Source: a bacterium
GTDB lineage: Bacteria > Sumerlaeota > Sumerlaeia > MVZB01
Assembly: GCA_023480605.1 (NCBI GenBank)
Contig: JAMCWS010000258.1
Coordinates: 1-18,349 of the forward strand
DNA: 18,349 nt
Direction of reading: 5' to 3'
Part shown: positions 6,011 through 13,206 of the stretch, piece after piece
How positions within the stretch are numbered: position 1 is the stretch's first letter
Layout: each line of letters opens with the position of its first letter
Made by a program: the position numbers and the translations under genes
The notes under the pieces: generated by a model
What the model was told of the DNA's origin: nothing
Seen by the model: only the letters and a program-made list of their open reading frames with translations
Databases searched by the model: none

Positions 6011-7237
6011 ATGAATCACCGCGAGCGGATGCTGGCGACGCTGAGGGGCGAGGGGACGGACATGATCCCGTGGGCCCCCCGCCTGGATTTGTGGTACAGC
6101 GCCAACCGGCGGGCCGGCACGCTGCCCGCGAAGTATCGCCATGCCACGCTCCGCGAGATGATCGACGACCTCGGCTTCGCCTATCATGCCGTTGTTCCGC
6201 AGTTCCGCGACCTGAGAACGCCGCTCGATGACGTCCACCGCGCCCTGGGAATCTATAATCTCTGGTCGTTACCTTACGCCACGAAACTGGAAAACGTGAA
6301 ATTCACCGTCACGACCGAGGGCGACCGAACCCGCGTCGCCTATCGCACGCCGGTCGGCGCGGTCACCACCACCACCGTTTATAACGAAGACATGCGCCGG
6401 GCGGGCATCAGCATCACCCACGTCGCCGAGCACGCCATCAAGAGCCGCGACGATTATGCCGCCGTGGGCTATATTTTTGAAAACGCGAGGGTCGTTCCGA
6501 ACGAGGAGGGGTATCGCGAATATGCCGAGAACGTGGGCGAGAGCGGCATCGCCGTGGGTTTTATAAATCCGGCGGCGTCGCCGATGCATCTGCTCCAACG
6601 CGAACTAATGCCCATGGAGTTGTTTTTCCGTGAACTCTACTATAATCCGGATGAACTCGCCCGGTGCGCCGCCAGCATCGGAACCTATTATGAAAGGCTG
6701 TTCGATATCATTCCCGGCGTGGCGGCCGACGTTTGCCTGTGGGGGGCGAATTACGATGCCGGCGTGACCTATCCGCTTTTCTTCGCCGCCTACATTCAGT
6801 CCTGGCTCCAGCGCGCCGCGCGGCGGATGCACGAGGGGGGGAAGTATTTGCTGACGCATGCCGATGGCGAAAACACGGGCCTGCTCGATTTCTATCTCGA
6901 AGGCGGCGTCGACGTGGCGGATTCGATCTGTCCGGCGCCGATGACCAAACTGTCGTTCAAGGAAGTGCGCGACCGTTTTGCGGGCCGCATCACGATCATG
7001 GGCGGCATCCCGTCGGTATGCCTGCTGAAAGACTCGCTTTCAGACCGCGACTTCGACGCGTATCTGGACCGGTTTTTTTCGGACATCGGCGCCGGCGACC
7101 ATTTAATCCTGGGCATTTCGGACACGACGCCGCCGGCGGCGGAGTTCGACCGCCTTGTCAGGATCGGCAGGCGCGTCGCCGCCTTCGGTCCGGTCGGCCG
7201 CCGGCCTCATTCCGGACCGAGCAGGCGCACTTCCTGA
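6011..7237 (+). CDS. Uroporphyrinogen decarboxylase (UroD)-like domain protein
   Basis: A 408-residue TIM-barrel protein of the URO-D superfamily, which holds true HemE and also MtaA/CmuA-type corrinoid methyltransferases and many uncharacterised paralogues. Supporting segments: the N-terminal MNHRERMLATLRGEGTDMIP (1-20), typical of the methyltransferase-like branch; LWGANYDAGVTYP (243-255); THADGENTGLLDFYLEGGVD (282-301); and ITIMGGIPS (327-335). Methyltransferase members usually bind Zn through an HxC motif; here the place is H283-A-D285-G, so the first Cys is missing and MtaA-like chemistry is doubtful. It is not HemE: the arginine-rich N-terminal HemE signature is absent. AGAGG lies 10 nt upstream. 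It is probably co-transcribed with the sialidase-like gene. Its last 10 codons overlap the convergent gene by 31 bp. Confidence 0.8.
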   Translation: MNHRERMLATLRGEGTDMIPWAPRLDLWYSANRRAGTLPAKYRHATLREMIDDLGFAYHAVVPQFRDLRTPLDDVHRALGIYNLWSLPYATKLENVKFTVTTEGDRTRVAYRTPVGAVTTTTVYNEDMRRAGISITHVAEHAIKSRDDYAAVGYIFENARVVPNEEGYREYAENVGESGIAVGFINPAASPMHLLQRELMPMELFFRELYYNPDELARCAASIGTYYERLFDIIPGVAADVCLWGANYDAGVTYPLFFAAYIQSWLQRAARRMHEGGKYLLTHADGENTGLLDFYLEGGVDVADSICPAPMTKLSFKEVRDRFAGRITIMGGIPSVCLLKDSLSDRDFDAYLDRFFSDIGAGDHLILGISDTTPPAAEFDRLVRIGRRVAAFGPVGRRPHSGPSRRTS

Positions 7238-8496
7238 AGACACATGCCGTAGCGGCTCCCCGCGGGCCGCGACTGAAACGTCGTTCCGCCCCATCCCGAG
7301 CTGAAGTTGGCGGCATAGCAAAGCCAGAGCGTCCGGCCGCCGGGGCCGATGAACTTCGTTGGGAAATTCACGAAATAGGCCTGCTCGCCGAAGTGCTTCA
7401 TGTAGGTGACGAGTCGCCAAGGGCCGTCAATGGCGTCCGACTCGAGGATATAGGTATTGAAGTAGCCGACGGTGTTCGTGCCGTCGGTGACGCACATGAG
7501 ATACTTTTTCAACGGGGCGTTCCACGTCATCGTCACGCAGCCCATGTTGTCGCGCCAGCGGGCGATCGGCCGGAGGCGGCCGAAATCGCCCGACCAAACG
7601 GCCTTGCCCGCCGTGTCGCGGCCGGCGTAAAACTCGTATTTCGTCGCGTCGTTGATGTTCGCGATCGACGGGGTGACGCGCAACAGGCTGATCTCGTCGC
7701 CGGTGATCCAACTATTATAGGCGAAACGGCGATTGGCGCCGTCGGTGGAGCCGTGAGCCACGAGGTAGGCCTTGCCATCGGGCGAGTGTTCCATGTTGCG
7801 CCCGAAATCGACGAAATGCGGCGCGCCGATCCGGACCGGTTCACCGTGAAGTGCGTGCTCGCCAAAAAGGGGCCGCTCGGGTGACGTCGGGGGCTGCGTC
7901 CAGGTGCGGCCGCCGTCGGTCGACCAGCGGAAACCGACCAGCGGCCCCACCCAAGGCCAGTTATACTTGACGCCATCCCGCTCGACGCCGGGCGAAGGAT
8001 TGAGGCAGTAGGTGCCGTAATACCAGACGCCGTTGTAAACAAGACTGCCGCCGGGGTAGCGGCCGGCATAGGGCGCCGCCGGCGAGACGGTCAACGAAGC
8101 GTCGACGACTTTCAGGTTGAGGGGGTCATCGCCGACGATCCGGGCCTGGCCGGTGGTCGGCTCGGGCGCGCCGGAATTGCTGCGCAGATCGCCAACCTTG
8201 CCGTCGGTCCAGGGCGAGTATAGGTCGCCGTCGGCCGCCCACGAGGGATACCATGTGTCGGCGCCGGTGTATTCGGCGTGCCGCCCGGTGAAGGCCAGGC
8301 CGGTGAGGGTTGGCGAGGGCGGGAAGGGGCAGTCGGCCGGCGGCTGGGATGGCCATACCTGAAGTGTCATCGTATCTTCCTTATCGTTTTGGGCCGGTTG
8401 CGCCGGGGCGGATGCGGCCGCCGCGCCGAGGGCCATCATGATGGGGGCGGCGATGCGGGCCGCGCCGTCGATCCAGCGGCGGATGCGTTGAATCAT
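7207..8496 (-). CDS. Secreted beta-propeller protein, glycosidase-like, function unknown
   Basis: A 429-residue protein with a signal peptide (MIQRIRRWIDGAARIAAPIM..., cleavage near 30-36). The body has beta-propeller features: WYPSWAADGDLYSPWTDG (82-99), an Asp-box-like WSTDGGRTWT (191-200), HFVDFGRNMEHSPDGKAYL (227-245), MGCVTMTWNAPLKKYLMC (318-335) and a conserved-looking end SRYGMCLQEVRLL (414-426). I recognise this as a recurrent uncharacterised family of glycoside-hydrolase-like propellers but cannot name a substrate. The ATG at 8496 has GGAGG 7 nt upstream. A second in-frame ATG at 8370 (residue 43) has an AAGGA-like site and would give a form without signal peptide. It is convergent with the UroD-like gene and divergent from the permease gene. 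Confidence 0.75.
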   Translation of the reverse strand: MIQRIRRWIDGAARIAAPIMMALGAAAASAPAQPAQNDKEDTMTLQVWPSQPPADCPFPPSPTLTGLAFTGRHAEYTGADTWYPSWAADGDLYSPWTDGKVGDLRSNSGAPEPTTGQARIVGDDPLNLKVVDASLTVSPAAPYAGRYPGGSLVYNGVWYYGTYCLNPSPGVERDGVKYNWPWVGPLVGFRWSTDGGRTWTQPPTSPERPLFGEHALHGEPVRIGAPHFVDFGRNMEHSPDGKAYLVAHGSTDGANRRFAYNSWITGDEISLLRVTPSIANINDATKYEFYAGRDTAGKAVWSGDFGRLRPIARWRDNMGCVTMTWNAPLKKYLMCVTDGTNTVGYFNTYILESDAIDGPWRLVTYMKHFGEQAYFVNFPTKFIGPGGRTLWLCYAANFSSGWGGTTFQSRPAGSRYGMCLQEVRLLGPE

Positions 8497-8610
8497 ATCA
8501 TTTCCTCCCTCGCGTTCCATGCGTTCGCGTCGATGGTGTATGGATAACATAATATGACGCGGCGGGAAAGGCTGACTTGCGCTGGATCGTCGTTTGATTG
8601 AATACCTCGT

Positions 8611-8639
8611 TTGACCATAGCGCTTCATGATGCTATACA
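8611..8639 (+). promoter_or_regulatory. Sigma-70-type promoter of the TauE/SafE gene
   Basis: TTGACC (8611-8616), exactly 17 nt, TATACA (8634-8639): five of six and four of six matches. The predicted start is near 8646, giving a leader of about 70 nt. This makes an upstream ATG at 8611 impossible as a translation start and favours 8716. The rest of the 219-bp divergent gap (8497-8715) shows no clear minus-strand promoter. Confidence 0.65.
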
Positions 8640-8715
8640 CGCTTGGATCGGGTCGAGGAAATCGCGGCCGACCGAAGCGGGGGATACCGGCGGCGGCGTC
8701 CTATGGAGCGTATCG

Positions 8716-9462
8716 ATGTGGACGGTTGATTTGTTGCGCGCGGTCCTGGCCATCGTCGCCATCGCCGTGACCCATTGGCTGGGGGGCGTGACGGCGTTCG
8801 GATCGACCCTCCTGGCCTTCCCCGTTCTGGTCTGGCTGATTGACCTTCGCAGCACGCGCACGATTCTGCTGCTCATCGGCACAATCCAGGCTTACCAGGT
8901 GTTCGCCTATACGTATCGCGGGATCGACTGGCGGCAGTTCGGCCGCATGGCGCTGCTGGCGGGTCTGGGGCTCCCGGTGGGGATGTTGGCCGTGCGTCAC
9001 CTTCCGGAAAAGCCGCTGCTGGCGTTTCTGGGCGGAGTGCTGGTGGCCAGCGGCGTTTCGCGGCTGCGAGCGGGGTCGGCGGCCCACTCTCGCGGTTGGC
9101 CCGCTCCCATTCTGGACGGCCTTCTGGTGTTGGGCGGAATCATACACGGCGCATTCATCTCCGGCGGCGCGGCCCTCGTCGTTTACGCCCAGCACCGCCT
9201 CCCGGAAAAGGAAGCCTTTCGCGGCACGCTGAGCATGTTCTGGGTCGCGATGAACACGATCCTTGTCGGTTCGTTTTTCCTGGGGGATGATCACACACGG
9301 TTGGCGTTGCCGATTCTCATCTCGGCCATCCCTGTGGCCATCGGGGTCAGTTGGCTGGGCAACCGCACCGCCGGGCGCCTGTCGCAGGCGGCCTTCACGC
9401 GGCTGGTCGCCTGGCTGTTGATCGTGGGCGGCGTGACCACCGCCGTACGAATGCTGTTTTAA
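8716..9462 (+). CDS. TauE/SafE-family membrane permease
   Basis: A 248-residue polytopic inner-membrane protein of the TauE/SafE (DUF81) family, whose characterised members export sulfite, sulfoacetate or related organosulfonates; many have unknown cargo. Hydrophobic segments lie at about 4-22, 25-45, 50-65, 74-95, 100-118, 133-155, 165-190, 192-215 and 225-245. The family repeat is visible as GGVTAFGSTLLAFPVLVWL (23-41) and GGIIHGAFISGGAALVVYA (about 139-157), the two pseudo-symmetric halves. The start at 8716 has GGAG 8 nt upstream and gives the normal family length. It is followed 105 bp later by a Gfo/Idh/MocA gene on the same strand. A link with sulfated glycans is possible but is only inference. 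Confidence 0.85.
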   Translation: MWTVDLLRAVLAIVAIAVTHWLGGVTAFGSTLLAFPVLVWLIDLRSTRTILLLIGTIQAYQVFAYTYRGIDWRQFGRMALLAGLGLPVGMLAVRHLPEKPLLAFLGGVLVASGVSRLRAGSAAHSRGWPAPILDGLLVLGGIIHGAFISGGAALVVYAQHRLPEKEAFRGTLSMFWVAMNTILVGSFFLGDDHTRLALPILISAIPVAIGVSWLGNRTAGRLSQAAFTRLVAWLLIVGGVTTAVRMLF

Positions 9463-9526
9463 ATCCGCCCGAGTGAGGCGATGCTATCAACCGAAAACCG
9501 AAGCAGGATTGTTTGAGAAACTTTTT

Positions 9527-9546
9527 GGGCGACGCCCCCGTCGCCC
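9527..9546. other. Perfect 7-bp GC hairpin between permease and oxidoreductase genes
   Basis: GGGCGAC (9527-9533) and GTCGCCC (9540-9546) pair perfectly around GCCCCC, preceded by TTTTT (9522-9526). On the plus strand no T run follows, so it is not a classic terminator. It ends 8 nt before the GGAGG of the next gene, so it could tune translation or mark an mRNA processing point. Confidence 0.4.
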
Positions 9547-9567
9547 CCCGGAACGGAGGAACACACA

Positions 9568-10560
9568 ATGCCCCATCAGGTTGCCATCATCGGCTGCGGC
9601 GACATGGGCCGCCAGCACGCCGCGGCCTGGCTCGCGCGAGGCGACGCCCGGATCGCCGCCGTGCACGATCCCGACGCCAAACGCTGCCAGGCCCTGGCGG
9701 GTGAAACCGGCGCCCGGCCGTGCGTCAGCGTTGAGGAGGCCCTGGAGATTGAAGGCGTCGGCGTGGTGAGCGTCTGCACGCCGGTGTGCCACCACGCGTC
9801 GATCGCCTGCGCGGCGGCGGCGCGCGGCCGTCATGTGCTGTGCGAGAAGCCGATCGCGCTCAGCCTGGACGAAGCCGACCGAATGATCGCCACGGCGCGG
9901 GAGAACGGCGTGCAACTGGGAATCTCTTATCAGTATCGGGGATTCCCGAAACACCTCAAGTATCGCGAACTATTTCGGTCAGGGGCCTTCGGCGGCCCGT
10001 TGTTCGCTCGCTTCGTTGACGTGCGCGAAGTGCGCCCCAAGCTGGCCATGCACCGCGTCAGCATGAACGGCGGACCGCTAATCGACATGGCGGGGCATTT
10101 TTTCGACCTGATGGCGTTCCTCACCGGCGGCGAGCCGCGGCGCGTCTTCGCCCGGGGCCACGTCTTCGGCCGGAGCACGGCCCGTCTGGCCGGCATCGAC
10201 GACCTGGCCATCGACGCGGCCGAAATCCTTGTCGATTACGACGGCGGCCACGTGCTGTCGGCGTTTGTCAACTGGGGCATGATCGAGGGCCACCCGGGCG
10301 TCGTGCGCGAAGAACTAATCGGGCCGAAACTCGTCGCCCGACCGTCGGGAACGGGCATCGAGGCGCGCTTCGCCGACCGGACGGTTACTTACGATCTGCC
10401 GCGCACGCCCCCCGGCCCCACCGTGCGCATCGCCGACCTTGTGGCCGCGATCGAGACCGGTCGTGCGCCCGAAGTCTCCGGCGCCGAGGGCCGTCGCGCT
10501 TTGCGCGTCTCCCTGGCCGCGCTGGAATCAGTCGCCACCGGCCGCGCCGTGGAATTATGA
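9568..10560 (+). CDS. Gfo/Idh/MocA-family NAD(P)-dependent oxidoreductase
   Basis: A 330-residue cytoplasmic sugar/inositol-type dehydrogenase. N-terminal Rossmann fold with VAIIGCGDMGRQH (5-17); the family motif CEKPIALSLDEAD (92-104) with catalytic-type Lys94; C-terminal substrate domain with GGPLIDMAGHFFDLMAFLTG (168-187), holding the conserved Asp173 and His177. Members oxidise or epimerise sugars, cyclitols or uronates, or start an oxidation-elimination deglycosylation route; the substrate cannot be read from the sequence. GGAGG lies 8 nt before the ATG. It follows the TauE/SafE gene on the same strand by 105 bp and converges on the FG-GAP gene. It differs clearly from the second Gfo/Idh/MocA gene in this window and is not a recent duplicate. 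Confidence 0.9.
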   Translation: MPHQVAIIGCGDMGRQHAAAWLARGDARIAAVHDPDAKRCQALAGETGARPCVSVEEALEIEGVGVVSVCTPVCHHASIACAAAARGRHVLCEKPIALSLDEADRMIATARENGVQLGISYQYRGFPKHLKYRELFRSGAFGGPLFARFVDVREVRPKLAMHRVSMNGGPLIDMAGHFFDLMAFLTGGEPRRVFARGHVFGRSTARLAGIDDLAIDAAEILVDYDGGHVLSAFVNWGMIEGHPGVVREELIGPKLVARPSGTGIEARFADRTVTYDLPRTPPGPTVRIADLVAAIETGRAPEVSGAEGRRALRVSLAALESVATGRAVEL

Positions 10561-10588
10561 GGTAACCGGGTCGAATCGAAAGAAGACG

Positions 10589-10668
10589 ATGGAGACAAAT
10601 GGGAACCAAGGAGGCAGCGTTCGCCAGATCGACGGTCTCCATGTCCCCTTTTGTCTCCATGTCCCCTT
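10589..10668. repeat. 18-bp-period direct repeat with inverted partner (GGAGACA family)
   Basis: GTCTCCATGTCCCCTT occurs twice exactly, at 10635-10650 and 10653-10668 (period 18). An inverted partner, ATGGAGACAAA (10589-10599), pairs perfectly with TTTGTCTCCAT (10650-10660), and the following TGGGA roughly matches the reverse complement. The block lies in the 265-bp gap between two convergent genes. A weaker relative, GGAGACAT, occurs at 10750-10757. It can fold as a long imperfect hairpin; no coding sense is apparent. Confidence 0.75.
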
Positions 10669-10759
10669 GGATCGTTACTTGAACCCGTAAGGTAGCGCGT
10701 CCCCGCTGATACCTGAACTCCAGACACGGTTGTCGACTTACATTCGTCCGGAGACATCT

Positions 10760-10796
10760 AAGGGGAAACCGGATTTCATATAACCGGCTTCCCCTT
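10760..10796. terminator. Bidirectional terminator-like hairpin between convergent genes
   Basis: AAGGGGAAACCGG (10760-10772) pairs with CCGGCTTCCCCTT (10784-10796) with a single A-C mismatch and an 11-nt loop. It sits between the ends of the Gfo/Idh/MocA gene (10560, plus) and the FG-GAP gene (10826, minus), the right place to stop transcription both ways. A strong T tract is lacking on either side, so termination may be only partial. Confidence 0.55.
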
Positions 10797-10825
10797 GAGG
10801 GGATGACCCAAACCCGCAACCAACC

Positions 10826-11914
10826 TCAGCTGATCATCCCCTCATTGTAGAAAACGTACAGCCCGTCTTTGCCAGGGGCGACGATGTCGGGCAGGCCGTT
10901 GCCGGTCAGGTCGGCGGTGGCGAAGTAGATGCCGCAGCCTTTGCCGACGCGTGTGGGGCCGTAGTCGACCATCAGTTTGGTGAAGCTCTCGCCGTTCCAC
11001 TTGAAGTAGTAGATACCGACGTCGTCGCGCGCGCCGGGGTCCTTGCCGCAGTGGGCGCGGTAGCGTTTGCCGGTGAGAAGTTCCTTCTTGCCGTCGCCGT
11101 CAATGTCGATCCACTGCATGTCGTGGTATTGCGAGTTGAAGGGGTCGATGGGGTGGCGGACCCAGGTGCGCTTGCCGCCTTCCAGACGCTGCTCCCACCA
11201 GTCCAGGCCGTATTCATGGCCGCCGCCGACGATGATGTCGCTCAGGCCGTCGCCGTTGACGTCGGCGACCAGCATCGGCGTGCTGGCCGACCAGCAGAAC
11301 TTGAATTCGGGGTGCCAGATCCATTCGCCCTTGTAGGGATCGGCGGGGGCTTCAAGCCAGCCGTTGTTGAGCACGATGTCGGGACGGCCGTCGCCGTTGA
11401 TGTCGCCGAAGCCGATGCCGTGGCCCTGTTTTTCGGTGCGGATGACGGTTTTCTGGAATTCACCGGCGCCTTTGCCGTTGGCGCCGGTCTTAAGCTTGTA
11501 GATCGCCAGCGGCGAAGGCGGGCAGTTGGGGATGATTTCGATCCGGCCGTCGCCGTCGATGTCCCAGGCCATGGCGCGCTCGATGTTGCCGCAGGCGTCG
11601 ATGTCGTGCAGGGGCCATTCCTTGTTGGGGTCGCCGGGATTTTCGCGCCAGCGCAACGTGCCGGTGAACCACGCGCCGGTGATGTAGTCCATCAGGCCGT
11701 CGCCGTTCACGTCGATCGGGATGTTGGAGAAGTCATCGAAATACTCGCCCGAAGGCTGAACCTCGCCGATCGGGTGGACTTTCTTGAAATCGGGGCCTTC
11801 ATACCAATAGGCGCCCGAGACGATGTCGAGCTTGCCGTCGTTGTTGACGTCGATGAGGCCGGCGGCCTCGAAACGCTCGTCGGCGATCAGGACTTTGCGG
11901 AATCGCAATGGCAT
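10826..11914 (-). CDS. FG-GAP/VCBS-repeat beta-propeller protein, no signal peptide
   Basis: A 362-residue propeller with seven Ca-binding DxDxDG-type loops: DVNNDGKLD (22-30), DVNGDGLMD (68-76), DIDGDGRIE (118-126), DINGDGRPD (171-179), DVNGDGLSD (218-226), DIDGDGKKE (270-278) and DLTGNGLPD (335-343). They are spaced about 45-65 residues, one per blade, which suits a seven-bladed integrin-type propeller. Such proteins are normally secreted and bind or process glycans or proteins. Here the ATG at 11914, fixed by AAGGAG 7 nt upstream, leaves no signal peptide or membrane segment. It is the last gene of a probable GH4-oxidoreductase-propeller operon. An enzymatic role cannot be excluded: some related propellers are lyases or glycosidases, but no catalytic motif is recognised. 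Confidence 0.85.
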   Translation of the reverse strand: MPLRFRKVLIADERFEAAGLIDVNNDGKLDIVSGAYWYEGPDFKKVHPIGEVQPSGEYFDDFSNIPIDVNGDGLMDYITGAWFTGTLRWRENPGDPNKEWPLHDIDACGNIERAMAWDIDGDGRIEIIPNCPPSPLAIYKLKTGANGKGAGEFQKTVIRTEKQGHGIGFGDINGDGRPDIVLNNGWLEAPADPYKGEWIWHPEFKFCWSASTPMLVADVNGDGLSDIIVGGGHEYGLDWWEQRLEGGKRTWVRHPIDPFNSQYHDMQWIDIDGDGKKELLTGKRYRAHCGKDPGARDDVGIYYFKWNGESFTKLMVDYGPTRVGKGCGIYFATADLTGNGLPDIVAPGKDGLYVFYNEGMIS

Positions 11915-11968
11915 GGGAGTTCTCCTTGGTCAATATTCAATCGAATGCTAGGCATCTACCATCCCCAC

Positions 11969-12046
11969 GCTCGTAATCGTGCTCGTGCTCGTAATTGATC
12001 TTCTTCATTTTCGATTACGATTACGATTACGATAACGAAAGCGAGC
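11969..12046. repeat. Inverted pair of hexanucleotide repeats (TCGTNN / NNACGA)
   Basis: The left arm 11969-11995 contains TCGTAA, TCGTGC, TCGTGC, TCGTAA in 6-bp register. The right arm 12011-12046 contains CGATTA three times, CGATAA, CGAAAG, CGAGCT, the same unit in opposite orientation. A 15-nt AT-rich core separates them. The arms can fold into a long imperfect stem. The element fills most of the 156-bp gap between two genes of the minus-strand operon (12071 and 11914). The left edge ATCCCCA (11961-11967) matches the edge of the copy at 93-140. Confidence 0.8.
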
Positions 12047-12070
12047 TCGGTCGCGTACTATCTTTTGATA

Positions 12071-13129
12071 CTACTTTCCCGTTAACAGCCGAATATACTC
12101 GCGCGCGACAATCAGGTCTTCGAGTGCTTCGGCGGCGTCGGTCATCGGGGGGCGTTTGCCCTGGATGGCGGCGATGAAGTTGCTCGCCTGCTGGCTCATC
12201 GCATGAACCCACGGCAGCGTCGGCGAAGTGAGCGTGGGCGATTTCTTGTCGCGCGGATCCTTGTAGATCTCGACGCGGCCGGGCCGGTTGAGGGCCACGG
12301 GCGCCGGCAGGTCGATTTTGACCCAGCCCTTCTGGAAGCAGACCAGCGCCTGTTCCTGCCAGTCGATGGAGGTGGAATAGGGCGACATCTCAATCGTGCA
12401 CGCCACCCCCGAGGCGCTCTGCCCGGCCAGCAGAACGCCCGAGGGATCGGCATAGGTTACCTTGTACGACTCGCCCAGCAGATGGCGCATCAGGTTGACC
12501 TGGTGAATGTAGTAGTTGACAAAGGCGCTGTATTTCTTGTTGGTTTCTTCGTCCATGTCGAAGGCGGGGGGATCCCACTGGAGATGAACGGGGGGGTCGG
12601 CTTCGCGCACCATCCCCAGGAAGCCGTTGGCAATCCAGTCGCCGGCGGGCATCAGGATGCGGACGTAGGTCAGGTGGCCCAGTTCGCCCGTTTTGACCAA
12701 CCGGTCGATTTCGGTCTTGGCATACATGGTGGCCGGGTCGCTGCGCTTGTGGTAGCCGATCATCATGAAGGTGCCGCTCTTTTTCACGGCGGCGAGGATC
12801 TTGCGGCCCACTTCGACCGACGCGGCCAGCGGTTTCTCGGTGAAGACCGGCACGCCGGCCTTGAGCAACTCGGGCACGATGACGCCGTGTCGCGAATAGG
12901 GCTGGCTGGCGACGATGCCGTCGAGTTTCTCGGCCTTAATCATGTCGGCGGCCTCGCGGTAGACCTTGCCGATGCCGTGGCGGCGCGCGACGGCCTGGCC
13001 GGTCTTCTCGCGCAACTCGGCGATGGCCACGACTTCGCAATCCTCGTTCACAACGTAGTTGCGCAGATGGGCCATCTGGCCCATCCCGCCCACACCCGCA
13101 AATCCGATGCGGACCTTCTTTTTTGCCAT
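12071..13129 (-). CDS. Gfo/Idh/MocA-family NAD(P)-dependent oxidoreductase
   Basis: A 352-residue cytoplasmic dehydrogenase. Rossmann motif IGFAGVGGMGQMAHLRNY (8-25); FTEKPLAASVEVG (96-108) with catalytic-type Lys99; the substrate domain includes GYHKRSDPA and NYYIHQVNLMRHLLG, whose His occupies the usual catalytic histidine position. It probably acts on a sugar or uronate released by the adjacent GH4 enzyme, which itself works by NAD-dependent oxidation at C3; the exact reaction is unknown. AAAGGAG lies 12 nt before the ATG. It lies 300 bp downstream of GH4 and 156 bp upstream of the FG-GAP gene on the same strand, with repeat blocks in both gaps. Confidence 0.9.
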   Translation of the reverse strand: MAKKKVRIGFAGVGGMGQMAHLRNYVVNEDCEVVAIAELREKTGQAVARRHGIGKVYREAADMIKAEKLDGIVASQPYSRHGVIVPELLKAGVPVFTEKPLAASVEVGRKILAAVKKSGTFMMIGYHKRSDPATMYAKTEIDRLVKTGELGHLTYVRILMPAGDWIANGFLGMVREADPPVHLQWDPPAFDMDEETNKKYSAFVNYYIHQVNLMRHLLGESYKVTYADPSGVLLAGQSASGVACTIEMSPYSTSIDWQEQALVCFQKGWVKIDLPAPVALNRPGRVEIYKDPRDKKSPTLTSPTLPWVHAMSQQASNFIAAIQGKRPPMTDAAEALEDLIVAREYIRLLTGK

Positions 13130-13206
13130 GTTCGGGGGAAACTCCTTTGGTGGAACAAGATGATTGGGAGCCGGTCTGGCCGGCGCGGTTCGGGGTGGAT
13201 GGTTTT

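Noticed and set aside
10561..10825. Small RNA gene or hidden ORF in the convergent gap
   Set aside because: No promoter of quality and no start codon with a ribosome binding site; the content is repeats and a terminator-like hairpin.
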